Shown here: positions 15,725 to 22,418 of the stretch, piece by piece
How the letters are laid out: every line of letters begins with the position of its first letter
How positions within the stretch are numbered: position 1 is the stretch's first letter
From: Pseudoflavonifractor sp. 524-17
GTDB taxonomy: Bacteria; Bacillota; Clostridia; Oscillospirales; Oscillospiraceae
Length of the DNA stretch: 35,044 bases
Direction: 5' to 3'
Assembly (NCBI RefSeq): GCF_009935845.1
Contig: NZ_QWEK01000038.1
Coordinates: 1-35,044, forward strand
Translations under genes and position numbers: made by a program
Notes under the pieces: model-generated
What the model was told of the DNA's origin: nothing
Databases searched by the model: none
The model's input: only the letters and a program-made list of their open reading frames with translations

Positions 15725-15928
15725 ATGAAAGTCAGAGCGTATATCCACAGTCTGAAAGGCCATGAGCATGACCGCCATGTGATGGGCGAGGCTGAAATCA
15801 TTGAGTGCATTGGCGACAACCGCTATTTGGCCGAGGTCAACGGTGTACGGTGTACGGCGATCTTCAACTTCTTCACTGGGGCCTACTATGTGGATGATGT
15901 GTACGGCATCCAGAAAAAGGCGGTCTGA
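15725..15928 (+). CDS. Small protein of unknown function (67 aa)
   Basis: A 67-residue beta-rich protein: KVRAYIHSLKGHEHD, then GEAEIIECIGDNRYLAEVNG and VRCTAIFNFFTGAYYVDDVY. This resembles a small five-strand barrel. GGAGG lies 7 bases before ATG. Its stop is followed by one base and then the ATG of the DUF3560 gene, so the two are co-translated. Function unknown; constant association with DUF3560 in related elements would be worth testing. Confidence 0.65.
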   Translation: MKVRAYIHSLKGHEHDRHVMGEAEIIECIGDNRYLAEVNGVRCTAIFNFFTGAYYVDDVYGIQKKAV

Positions 15929-15929
15929 C

Positions 15930-17213
15930 ATGAAACAGTACATTTTCAATCTGGAAACGACCAAAATTGAACTTCATTTCGAGAAGTCCGAGTACAACGC
16001 CCTGACTGCTGACCAGAAGGCCGATTTGAAAAGTGCGTTCCTGTGGAGCCGTACCGGGGGCTGCTGGGTGAGCAGGGCCAAGGAACCGAATCTTTGGTGG
16101 GCGAAGAAGATCGCTGCCAAACTGGGATTCACTGAGGAACAGCGTCAGGGTGAGCGCCTTTCCTTCTCTGAACAGGTGGAGCGTCAGGCAGATCGGGCCG
16201 AGAGACGAGCCGAGCGTTACGAACAGTACGCCGAGAACGCCGAGCGCCGGGGAGCAGCCTTGCAGCAGCCCCTTAACCGTATGCACGGCGATATTGCGTT
16301 CTTTACCCAGCCGATTATTGCTGGTCATGCTGGAAGTCAGGCATTTACACATCGGCGGGAAAGGATGTTCGCTCAGTACGAAAAAGGCTTTGAAGAATAC
16401 CGCAAGAGCGGATATTTTCAAGACAGAGCAAAGACAGCCAAGGCAACAGCAGATGGGGCTAAATACCGGGATGTCGCTTATCTTGACCGCCGTATCAAGG
16501 AGTGCAAGAAGGAAATCCGGGCCAGGAAAAAGAACATCGTCCACTACGAGGGAATTTTGGCTGCCATGGAGAACGGCGAAAAGAAAAAGCGGTTTGACGG
16601 TACGCCAATCTCTGTAGAGGAGGTTGCTGGCTGGATGGAACACGAATTTGAGTTAATAGAAAAGGCCATAGACAAGCAAGCGTTCCTGGAAGCCTGTGTT
16701 GACCAGTGCGGCGGTATCTAGTTCAGTAAGGACAACATCAAAATTGGCTTTCAGGTCCGATTGAATGATGGATTTGATTCCGAGGTTGAAGTGATTGGAG
16801 CTGGCCCACAGAACATCACCTATCGTATCCTGACCGGGGGTGCAAAGGGCATGGTTTTGACAGCCGCCTATGCGGAGATCGCCGAGATCATCCAGGCTAC
16901 CGAACAGACAGAGACACATCCCTTCACGGTTGGCGAGAGGTTCACAGCGGAGCAGTTTGTCCAAGATGGTACGCACAGGTGGAAATCTGTTCGTGTCACC
17001 TATGAGATTATCAAGGCCACCACTGCAACGATTCAGCTAAAGCCCGTTGATGGGAGCGGAAAGACCATTACCCGTAAGCCGAAAAAGTCTTACAACGGCA
17101 GATGGTGTTTCACTCTGGACGATAATTACCACAATACATTCTACAAGGCAGAAAGTACAACAGCCGAGAAGATCATAAAGGATGGTGAAGAAAATGCGGA
17201 AAAAACAGGCTAA
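15930..17213 (+). pseudogene. DUF3560 protein interrupted by an in-frame amber codon
   Basis: The first open part (15930-16721, 263 residues) carries the DUF3560 hallmarks: an N-terminal segment about trait WVSRAKEPN, a charged coiled-coil with RADRAERR-like repeats (QADRAERRAERYEQYAENAE), a QPIIAGHAGSQA segment and a GYFQDRAK helix. TAG at 16719-16721 stops it, but the same frame continues without a break for 163 more codons, beginning FSKDNIKIGFQVRLNDGF, which fits the usual continuation of this family. No ribosome site precedes the internal ATG at 16761, so separate translation is unlikely. CAG to TAG would be a single change. It overlaps the start of ligA. Function of the family: unknown. 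Confidence 0.72.
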
Positions 17214-19227
17214 CTCTGATACCGCCAGTGTTCAGCGGATCGCTGAGCTGACTGCAACTCTCAACCGCTATCGGCATGAATACTACAACCTCGCAAAGCC
17301 CAGCGTGTCCGATGCGGTCTACGACAGGCTCTTTGACGAGCTGGCAACGTTGGAGCAGAAAACGGGGATCATCCTCAGCAATTCCCCGACACAGACGGTA
17401 GGCTATACTCCCGTGAGTGCGCTACGGAAGGTCAGGCACCCGATCCCGCTCCTGAGCCTGGACAAGACCAAGCAGGTCGACGATCTGGTTTCCATGCTTG
17501 CCGTGGCTCCGGCTCTGCTCATGCTGAAGCTGGACGGCCTGACCGTTAAGCTCTGCTATGAAAACGGCAAGCTGGTCCAGGCATCCACCCGAGGGGATGG
17601 TGAGGTCGGCGAGGATGTCACCCACAACATTCCGGCGTTCTGCAACGTGCCATTGAAGATCCCCCACAAAGGAAAACTCACGATCACGGGAGAGGGCCTG
17701 ATCCATACTGACGATTTCGAGCAGATGAAGGACTCCGAGGGCAAAGACATCAGAAACGCCCGGAATCTGGCTGCTGGTTCTATTCGGCTGCTTGATCCGT
17801 CCATCTGTAAGGATCGCCATATCTACTTCTATGCCTTCAATGTTATTGAGGGCATGGATACCCTTGGCGGCAACGCCGACAGCCGTGGGTGGCTTCTGGA
17901 AGATTTGGAGCCTCTTGGCTTTGAGGTCTGCCCCTTTGTGCGTATGTCAAAAGGCACATCCCAAGCGGAGGTGGAAAGCAAAATCCATCATCTGAGGTCC
18001 ATCGCCAATACTGAAAAGCTGCCCATTGACGGGATCGTGCTGCACTATGACAGCATTTCCTACTCCAAGACGCTGGGGAGGACAGGGCATCACTACAAGG
18101 ACGGCATCGCGTTCAAATTTGAGGACGATGTGATGGAGACAGTCTTCCGTTCTATTGAGTGGGCGCCCAGCCGTTCCGGGGAGATCGCTCCGGTTGCCCT
18201 GTTTGATCCCGTGGAGATCGACGGCTGTACTGTGTCGAGAGCCAGCCTGCATAACCTGTCCTTCATCAAGGAACTGGAACTGCGCCCGGGGTGCCGTATC
18301 CTCGTTTCCAAACGCAACATGATAATTCCCCATATTGAGGATAATCTTGACCGGGGCCATTATGCCCCCAGCCTGATCCCGAAACGGTGTCCCTGCTGTG
18401 GAAAGCCTACGAGAATCTATGCTCGTTCTGGTGTCAAAGGGGGCCAAGTGGCAACACTCCACTGTGATAATCCTGACTGCGGCAATCAAACGCTGCGCAA
18501 GTTCGTCCACTTCGTCGGGAAAAAGGCCATGGACATTTCCGGTATCTCAGAAGCAATACTGGACAAGTTCATTTCTGCGGGATTCCTGATCACATATCAA
18601 GACCTCTACCATCTGAACAGATACCGTCATCAGATTATAGGCATAGAGGGCTTCGGCATCAAGTCTTACACAAAGCTCCAGAGGTCCATCAACGCCAGCA
18701 GAAAGACCACCTTTGCACGTTATCTGGTGGCTATGGACATTCCCATGATTGGAAGGACCGCAAGCCGAGCGTTGGATAACTACTTTGGCGGCAACTTGGA
18801 TATGTTTGAGAAAGCGGCCACAAGCGGTTTTGACTTTACTGCGTTGCCGGACTTTGGCGCAACTCTGAGCGGAAATATCCATCAATGGTTTAGCGTTCCC
18901 GACAATCTGGAGCTGTGGAAAACACTTCAGGGAGAATTTACATTTGAAGATAGAAAGGAAAGTATCACCATGGAAAACAAAAACAGCGTAACCTACAGCC
19001 CCTTCTACGGCTGTACCATCGTCGCAACGGGCAAGCTGGAGCACTTCACCCGCGACGGCATCAACAGCAAGATCGTTAGCCTCGGGGCCACCGCCGGCAG
19101 CTCCGTCACCCGCAAGACCAGCTACCTCATTTGCGGGGAGAAGCCCGGCAGCAAGCTCACCAAGGCCCAGGAGCTGGGCATCCCTGTTCTGACCGAACAG
19201 GAGTTTCTTTCTATGATCCCTGCCTGA
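17194..19227 (+). CDS. ligA: NAD+-dependent DNA ligase
   Basis: Joins nicked DNA using NAD+. A 677-residue protein of normal family length with all domains in order: Ia (PSVSDAVYDRLFDEL near 36-50), adenylation domain (HPIPLLSLDKTK near 82-93, catalytic lysine K112 in LKLDG, STRGDGEVGEDVT), OB fold, four-Cys zinc finger (CPCC ... CDNPDC), helix-hairpin-helix region and a C-terminal BRCT domain (about 600-675). ATG at 17194 has GGTGA upstream; ATG at 17182 is an alternative. It overlaps the DUF3560 frame by 20 bases. A full ligase on an accessory element suggests self-sufficient replication or repair (inference). AAAGGAA precedes an internal ATG at 18970, which could yield a separate BRCT protein. 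Confidence 0.96.
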   Translation: MRKKQANSDTASVQRIAELTATLNRYRHEYYNLAKPSVSDAVYDRLFDELATLEQKTGIILSNSPTQTVGYTPVSALRKVRHPIPLLSLDKTKQVDDLVSMLAVAPALLMLKLDGLTVKLCYENGKLVQASTRGDGEVGEDVTHNIPAFCNVPLKIPHKGKLTITGEGLIHTDDFEQMKDSEGKDIRNARNLAAGSIRLLDPSICKDRHIYFYAFNVIEGMDTLGGNADSRGWLLEDLEPLGFEVCPFVRMSKGTSQAEVESKIHHLRSIANTEKLPIDGIVLHYDSISYSKTLGRTGHHYKDGIAFKFEDDVMETVFRSIEWAPSRSGEIAPVALFDPVEIDGCTVSRASLHNLSFIKELELRPGCRILVSKRNMIIPHIEDNLDRGHYAPSLIPKRCPCCGKPTRIYARSGVKGGQVATLHCDNPDCGNQTLRKFVHFVGKKAMDISGISEAILDKFISAGFLITYQDLYHLNRYRHQIIGIEGFGIKSYTKLQRSINASRKTTFARYLVAMDIPMIGRTASRALDNYFGGNLDMFEKAATSGFDFTALPDFGATLSGNIHQWFSVPDNLELWKTLQGEFTFEDRKESITMENKNSVTYSPFYGCTIVATGKLEHFTRDGINSKIVSLGATAGSSVTRKTSYLICGEKPGSKLTKAQELGIPVLTEQEFLSMIPA

Positions 19228-19236
19228 AAATTGAGC

Positions 19237-19277
19237 ATGGGCATCTCACAACGAAATGTGGGATGCCCATCTTTCTT
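19237..19277 (+). terminator. Rho-independent terminator after ligA
   Basis: ATGGGCATC (19237-19245) pairs with GATGCCCAT (19262-19270), with an inner CACA/TGTG stem, followed by CTTTCTT. The next gene starts 42 bases later. Confidence 0.85.
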
Positions 19278-19318
19278 ATCACAGGCAATAAAATTGATGA
19301 TTGGAAAGAGGCGATAAT

Positions 19319-20389
19319 ATGCAGCGATTCAATATCAACTGGACGGCGAAGGCCCTGGTGAATCAGATGGAGAAGGGCAAGGTCAATTACGATAACGCCG
19401 TGCAGCGCAATCTTGTGTGGGATGCAGACAAAAAGTCTCTCCTGATCCACAGCATGATCTACGGCTATGCGATCCCCGCCATGTACTTTACTCGTGAAGA
19501 GAACGGCGTCTATGACAGCCTGGATGGGAAGCAGCGGTCAAACACCATCAGCGAATTTCTCCATGATGAGTTCGCATTGTCCACCGACACCCCTGCTGTC
19601 GTAGATGACAACGGATGTGTGGAGGATGTCAGCGGATTGTATTTCTCGCAGCTACCGGAATGGGCGCGGGATCGTATCAAAGACTACAACCTCACGATCT
19701 ACTATTATGAGGGGATGACAGAAACGGAGATCAGAGAGTTCTTCCGCAGGCTGAACAACGGCAAGCCTTTAAGCTCCATTGAGCTGACCCGTGCCAACGT
19801 CCCCAGCTTGTCGATCTTCCAGCAGCTTGCCAAGCACAAGGCAATTCAGTTCGTAGTTTCAGATGCTGGCAGGAAGCGGTTCACTGACGAAATGATCGCC
19901 ATGCAGCTTTACCAGCTTATTACAGAGGAATCCCCCGACTTCTCCACTAAGCCCTTCAGGGAGTGGGCCAGCAAGGTAGAGGTTGACAGCGAAGTGCTGG
20001 ACACGATCAGCTCTGGGTTGGATGCCTATTCAGTGTTCGCCAGGAGTCTGATTGATGTCAATAACAAGGTCCTCCGTACCGTCAAGGGCAGGACGCACTT
20101 CATCAGTTGCGTCTATTACTGCTGTCTGGCAGTTGAAAACGACGTGAACCAGGATGAGATCAACCGCACCTTGGCCGAGTTCTTCAGCGGGCATCCCTCT
20201 ACATCGCCGGAGTACAATCACACGGTATCCGCTGGCAGCGCAAAACCTACGTCGGTGCAGACACGGCGGGACGTTATGCGGTCTTTGCTCCCGTCGGCTG
20301 ATGAGATGGATGAACCTGACCTGGAAGACGTTGGCTTTGATAATATGGACGATCCAGAACAATTCGAGGAGGAAGATTATGAGTCATGA
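19319..20389 (+). CDS. DUF262 domain protein (ParB-like/GmrS-type fold)
   Basis: A 356-residue protein with DUF262 signatures: NAVQRNLVWDADKKSLLIHS near residues 26-45, SLDGKQR at 67-73 (the DGQQR-type NTPase/nuclease motif), then a helical region with EIREFFRRLNNGKPLSSIEL near 140-160. Known: DUF262 occurs in type IV restriction enzymes (GmrSD) and related proteins that hydrolyse NTP. The C-terminal DUF1524 HNH nuclease of GmrSD is absent, and the tail is acidic (DEPDLEDVGF, EEEDYES). ATG at 19319 has AAAGAGG upstream. The overlap with the next gene suggests a functional group of three. A defence or DNA-quality role is inferred. Confidence 0.88.
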   Translation: MQRFNINWTAKALVNQMEKGKVNYDNAVQRNLVWDADKKSLLIHSMIYGYAIPAMYFTREENGVYDSLDGKQRSNTISEFLHDEFALSTDTPAVVDDNGCVEDVSGLYFSQLPEWARDRIKDYNLTIYYYEGMTETEIREFFRRLNNGKPLSSIELTRANVPSLSIFQQLAKHKAIQFVVSDAGRKRFTDEMIAMQLYQLITEESPDFSTKPFREWASKVEVDSEVLDTISSGLDAYSVFARSLIDVNNKVLRTVKGRTHFISCVYYCCLAVENDVNQDEINRTLAEFFSGHPSTSPEYNHTVSAGSAKPTSVQTRRDVMRSLLPSADEMDEPDLEDVGFDNMDDPEQFEEEDYES

Positions 20390-21089
20390 GTGGGGAAACC
20401 ACCCGGAGAACTTCACCCCGAAGATGTACTGGGGGGCCAGGGCCATCCTTGAACGACAGAGCGGTCTACCTGGAAAGGTATTGTGCCTTCTGTATGACCG
20501 CCAGAGCTTTGAGCGGCTGGATGGGAGCCAGAGGGAGCAGGATGCGTTCTTTGGCTGGATCAACACAAAGGCCCTGCCCGAGTTGAGACGCCTTGCCAGG
20601 GAAAACCGATTCTACGAGTGGAATGATCTGGTGACGATCCAGTCTGAGGACGGCTCTTTCGTATGCCAGGCCACACCGAAGGGCAGCTACGGGGAGTACC
20701 TTTATATTGGCTGCTGGGAGGTTGAGCAGGAGTCCACGATAACAAAGGCTATACTGAGGTCACAGCTCCAGCAGGGCCATGCGCTCAATGATTTTCTGGC
20801 ATTTGGTCCCGGCCAGGACTGCGAGATCTTCAAGGCCGACAGATTCTATCCTGGGGATGTGGTAATCTATGTTCCTGATGTAGCCTTGAACCATATTCCT
20901 TTTGAACGCCAGGTTACAAACCCGGAAGAATTGGACGAGGTTTTGAGCCGTTGCTACACAGGCCAGGACTTCATCGACGAGTGCGGCGGTGATGCAGAGA
21001 TGGCCGAGTGCCTGTTTCGTTACTGCGACTGGCAGCATCCTTCCTCTGCAATAGACGAGTTAGCCGATGATGAGGAGGAATCACAATGA
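20379..21089 (+). CDS. Unrecognised protein encoded with DUF262
   Basis: A 236-residue acidic protein. Features: an N-terminal helix with EWGNHPENFTPKMYWGARAIL, a possible strand pair near 90-125 and a FYPGDVVIYVPD segment near residue 165 that resembles the GDIV segment of the paralogues at 8207-10109. It ends in an acidic tail (DELADDEEESQ). AGGAGGA precedes ATG at 20379, inside the DUF262 gene (11-base overlap). The stop overlaps the next start as ATGA. It is tightly coupled to both neighbours, so it probably acts with DUF262. Confidence 0.68.
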   Translation: MSHEWGNHPENFTPKMYWGARAILERQSGLPGKVLCLLYDRQSFERLDGSQREQDAFFGWINTKALPELRRLARENRFYEWNDLVTIQSEDGSFVCQATPKGSYGEYLYIGCWEVEQESTITKAILRSQLQQGHALNDFLAFGPGQDCEIFKADRFYPGDVVIYVPDVALNHIPFERQVTNPEELDEVLSRCYTGQDFIDECGGDAEMAECLFRYCDWQHPSSAIDELADDEEESQ

Positions 21090-21571
21090 AATATACGCTT
21101 ATTGAGGAGAACGGGCAGTATGCTCTTATCCTGCGGGGTGAGAGTATGACGCAGTACGCCGTTGTGAGTGGCTTGGATAAGGAAATCGGAAGCTGGGACT
21201 GGACTTGCTGCTACTACGACTTCGGTAAATTCTCCGAGATGACGAGAGCTGAGGCTCTTTTCAAGGCGTTGGATTACTACCTGATGCGGATAAGTAAAAG
21301 ACACATCTCCTGGGCCAGAATGAGTGAGATCGCTACGGTCCTAAAGGATGGGCTGATCGAGGATGGCGAGGAAGAAGCTTACCGCTACATGGCTGATATT
21401 GCCGAACTGTCGGACACCGAGGCTGAATACTTTGGGCTGGATATGGAGCAGTACAAAAATTCCGCAAGTGAAGATGCCGATAATCTTACGGCTCCATCCA
21501 GCACAGGTGGCGATTACAGTCCCGCCCATCCGTGGGATGCCCCCGGAATGAGTGCGTCCGATTTCATATAG
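21086..21571 (+). CDS. Unrecognised protein, third gene of the DUF262 group
   Basis: A 161-residue acidic protein: YTLIEENGQYALILRGES (hairpin of strands), then SWDWTCCYYDFGKF, followed by helices (EALFKALDYYLMRIS, MSEIATVLKDGLIEDGEEEA) and a disordered S/T/P-rich tail. It starts at the ATGA overlap with the preceding stop. The stop codon is TAG just before a 28-bp palindrome. No known family is recognised. Confidence 0.65.
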   Translation: MKYTLIEENGQYALILRGESMTQYAVVSGLDKEIGSWDWTCCYYDFGKFSEMTRAEALFKALDYYLMRISKRHISWARMSEIATVLKDGLIEDGEEEAYRYMADIAELSDTEAEYFGLDMEQYKNSASEDADNLTAPSSTGGDYSPAHPWDAPGMSASDFI

Positions 21572-21572
21572 C

Positions 21573-21600
21573 GTTCCGTTAGGGTTTACCCTAACGGAAC
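21573..21600. repeat. Near-perfect 28-bp palindrome
   Basis: GTTCCGTTAGGGT (21573-21585) is perfectly complementary to ACCCTAACGGAAC (21588-21600) with only TT between. No T-run follows, so it is not a typical terminator. It lies just upstream of the serine recombinase gene and is a candidate crossover or operator site. Confidence 0.7.
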
Positions 21601-21611
21601 TATGAAAAAGC

Positions 21612-21685
21612 GTCCCATTAGAGTTGGTTTTCGAGTTCTGGTACGTTCCAGACTGGAAACCGGCCCTAATGGGACTTTTACTTTT
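21612..21685 (+). terminator. Long bulged hairpin ending in a U-rich tract
   Basis: GTCCCATTAG (21612-21621) pairs perfectly with CTAATGGGAC (21666-21675). Inside, GGTTTTCGAGTTCTGG pairs imperfectly with CCAGACTGGAAACC around TACGTT. TTTTACTTTT follows, consistent with a terminator for the DUF262 group. The flanking A-run on the left would let it work in both directions. It may also be part of a res-like site for the adjacent recombinase. Confidence 0.6.
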
Positions 21686-21702
21686 ATATGAGGGGGATGG
21701 AT

Positions 21703-22260
21703 ATGAAGATCGGCTATATCAGGGTCAGCACACAGGAGCAGAATACCATCCGGCAGGAAGTCTTGATGGAATCCTTGGGTGTGGATGAGGTCTACATCGA
21801 CCGTATGAGCGGCAAGAATACCAACCGTCCAGAGCTGCAACGGATGATGGAGTATGTTCGTCGTGGGGACACCGTGATCGTGGAGAGCATCAGTCGTTTT
21901 GCCAGGAACACCCGCGACCTGCTGGAGCTGGTGGAGCGGTTGACTGCCAAAGGTGTTGAGTTCGTCAGTAAGAAGGAGGCCATCGACACCACTACTCCAA
22001 CAGGGAAATTCATGCTGACCATCTTCGGGGCCGTGGCAGAGCTGGAACGAGAGTACATCCTGCAACGTCAGCGGGAGGGCATCGCCATTGCCAGGGAGCA
22101 AGGGAAGTACACCGGGAGAAAGCCCACGCCAGCACCGGACTTTGATCGTGTGGTTGCACAATGGCGCAACGGAGAGATTACAGCGGTTGAGGCCATGCAG
22201 ACTCTCAAAATGAGTAAGACCACCTTTTACAGGCGGGTGAAGGAGATGTCTGGTTTATAA
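21703..22260 (+). CDS. Serine recombinase (resolvase/invertase family)
   Basis: A 185-residue site-specific recombinase. The N-terminal catalytic domain reads MKIGYIRVSTQEQN with the nucleophilic serine at residue 9, followed by DRMSGKNTNRPELQRMMEYV and ESISRFARNTRDLLELV with the conserved arginines. AELEREYILQRQREGI is the long E helix. The C-terminus has a helix-turn-helix (ITAVEAMQTLKMSKTTFYRR). Length and layout match small resolvases/invertases rather than large integrases. GGGGGAT precedes ATG at 21703. Palindromes immediately upstream may be its recombination site. Likely jobs: resolving dimers or cointegrates, or inverting a segment (inference). Confidence 0.95.
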   Translation: MKIGYIRVSTQEQNTIRQEVLMESLGVDEVYIDRMSGKNTNRPELQRMMEYVRRGDTVIVESISRFARNTRDLLELVERLTAKGVEFVSKKEAIDTTTPTGKFMLTIFGAVAELEREYILQRQREGIAIAREQGKYTGRKPTPAPDFDRVVAQWRNGEITAVEAMQTLKMSKTTFYRRVKEMSGL

Positions 22261-22314
22261 TTGACCGCTTGTTTGATACTGGGATATCAGATTTGATTCT
22301 GGAAGATCGTGGAG

Positions 22315-22364
22315 GGCAGGGGATGTTCAAATATCTATCCCTTGCCTTTCACAATTATTTTTTT
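22315..22364 (+). terminator. Terminator or attenuator in the primase-helicase leader
   Basis: GGCAGGGGAT (22315-22324) pairs with ATCCCTTGCC (22337-22346) at 9 of 10 positions, followed by TTTC and an AT-rich stretch with seven Ts near 22358-22364. It lies just upstream of a ribosome-site hairpin, so it may end the resolvase transcript or attenuate read-through. Confidence 0.6.
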
Positions 22365-22366
22365 CA

Positions 22367-22414
22367 ATCAGCTCCTACAGAAAAGGTAAAAAAATTAGAA
22401 TTTAAGGAGCTGAT
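22367..22414 (+). promoter_or_regulatory. Ribosome-site-sequestering stem before the primase-helicase
   Basis: ATCAGCTCCT (22367-22376) is perfectly complementary to AGGAGCTGAT (22405-22414), which contains the AAGGAG site for the ATG at 22419. The loop is 28 bases and A-rich. Folding would shut off translation, a layout common for tightly controlled replication proteins. Confidence 0.65.
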
Positions 22415-22418
22415 AATC

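Noticed and set aside
16719-16721. General recoding of TAG as an amino acid
   Set aside because: Several intact genes here, such as the SLOG gene, primase-helicase and tniQ, end naturally at TAG.
21612-21675. Integron attC site
   Set aside because: The hairpin lacks the GTTRRRY core and no tyrosine integrase of the IntI type is present.
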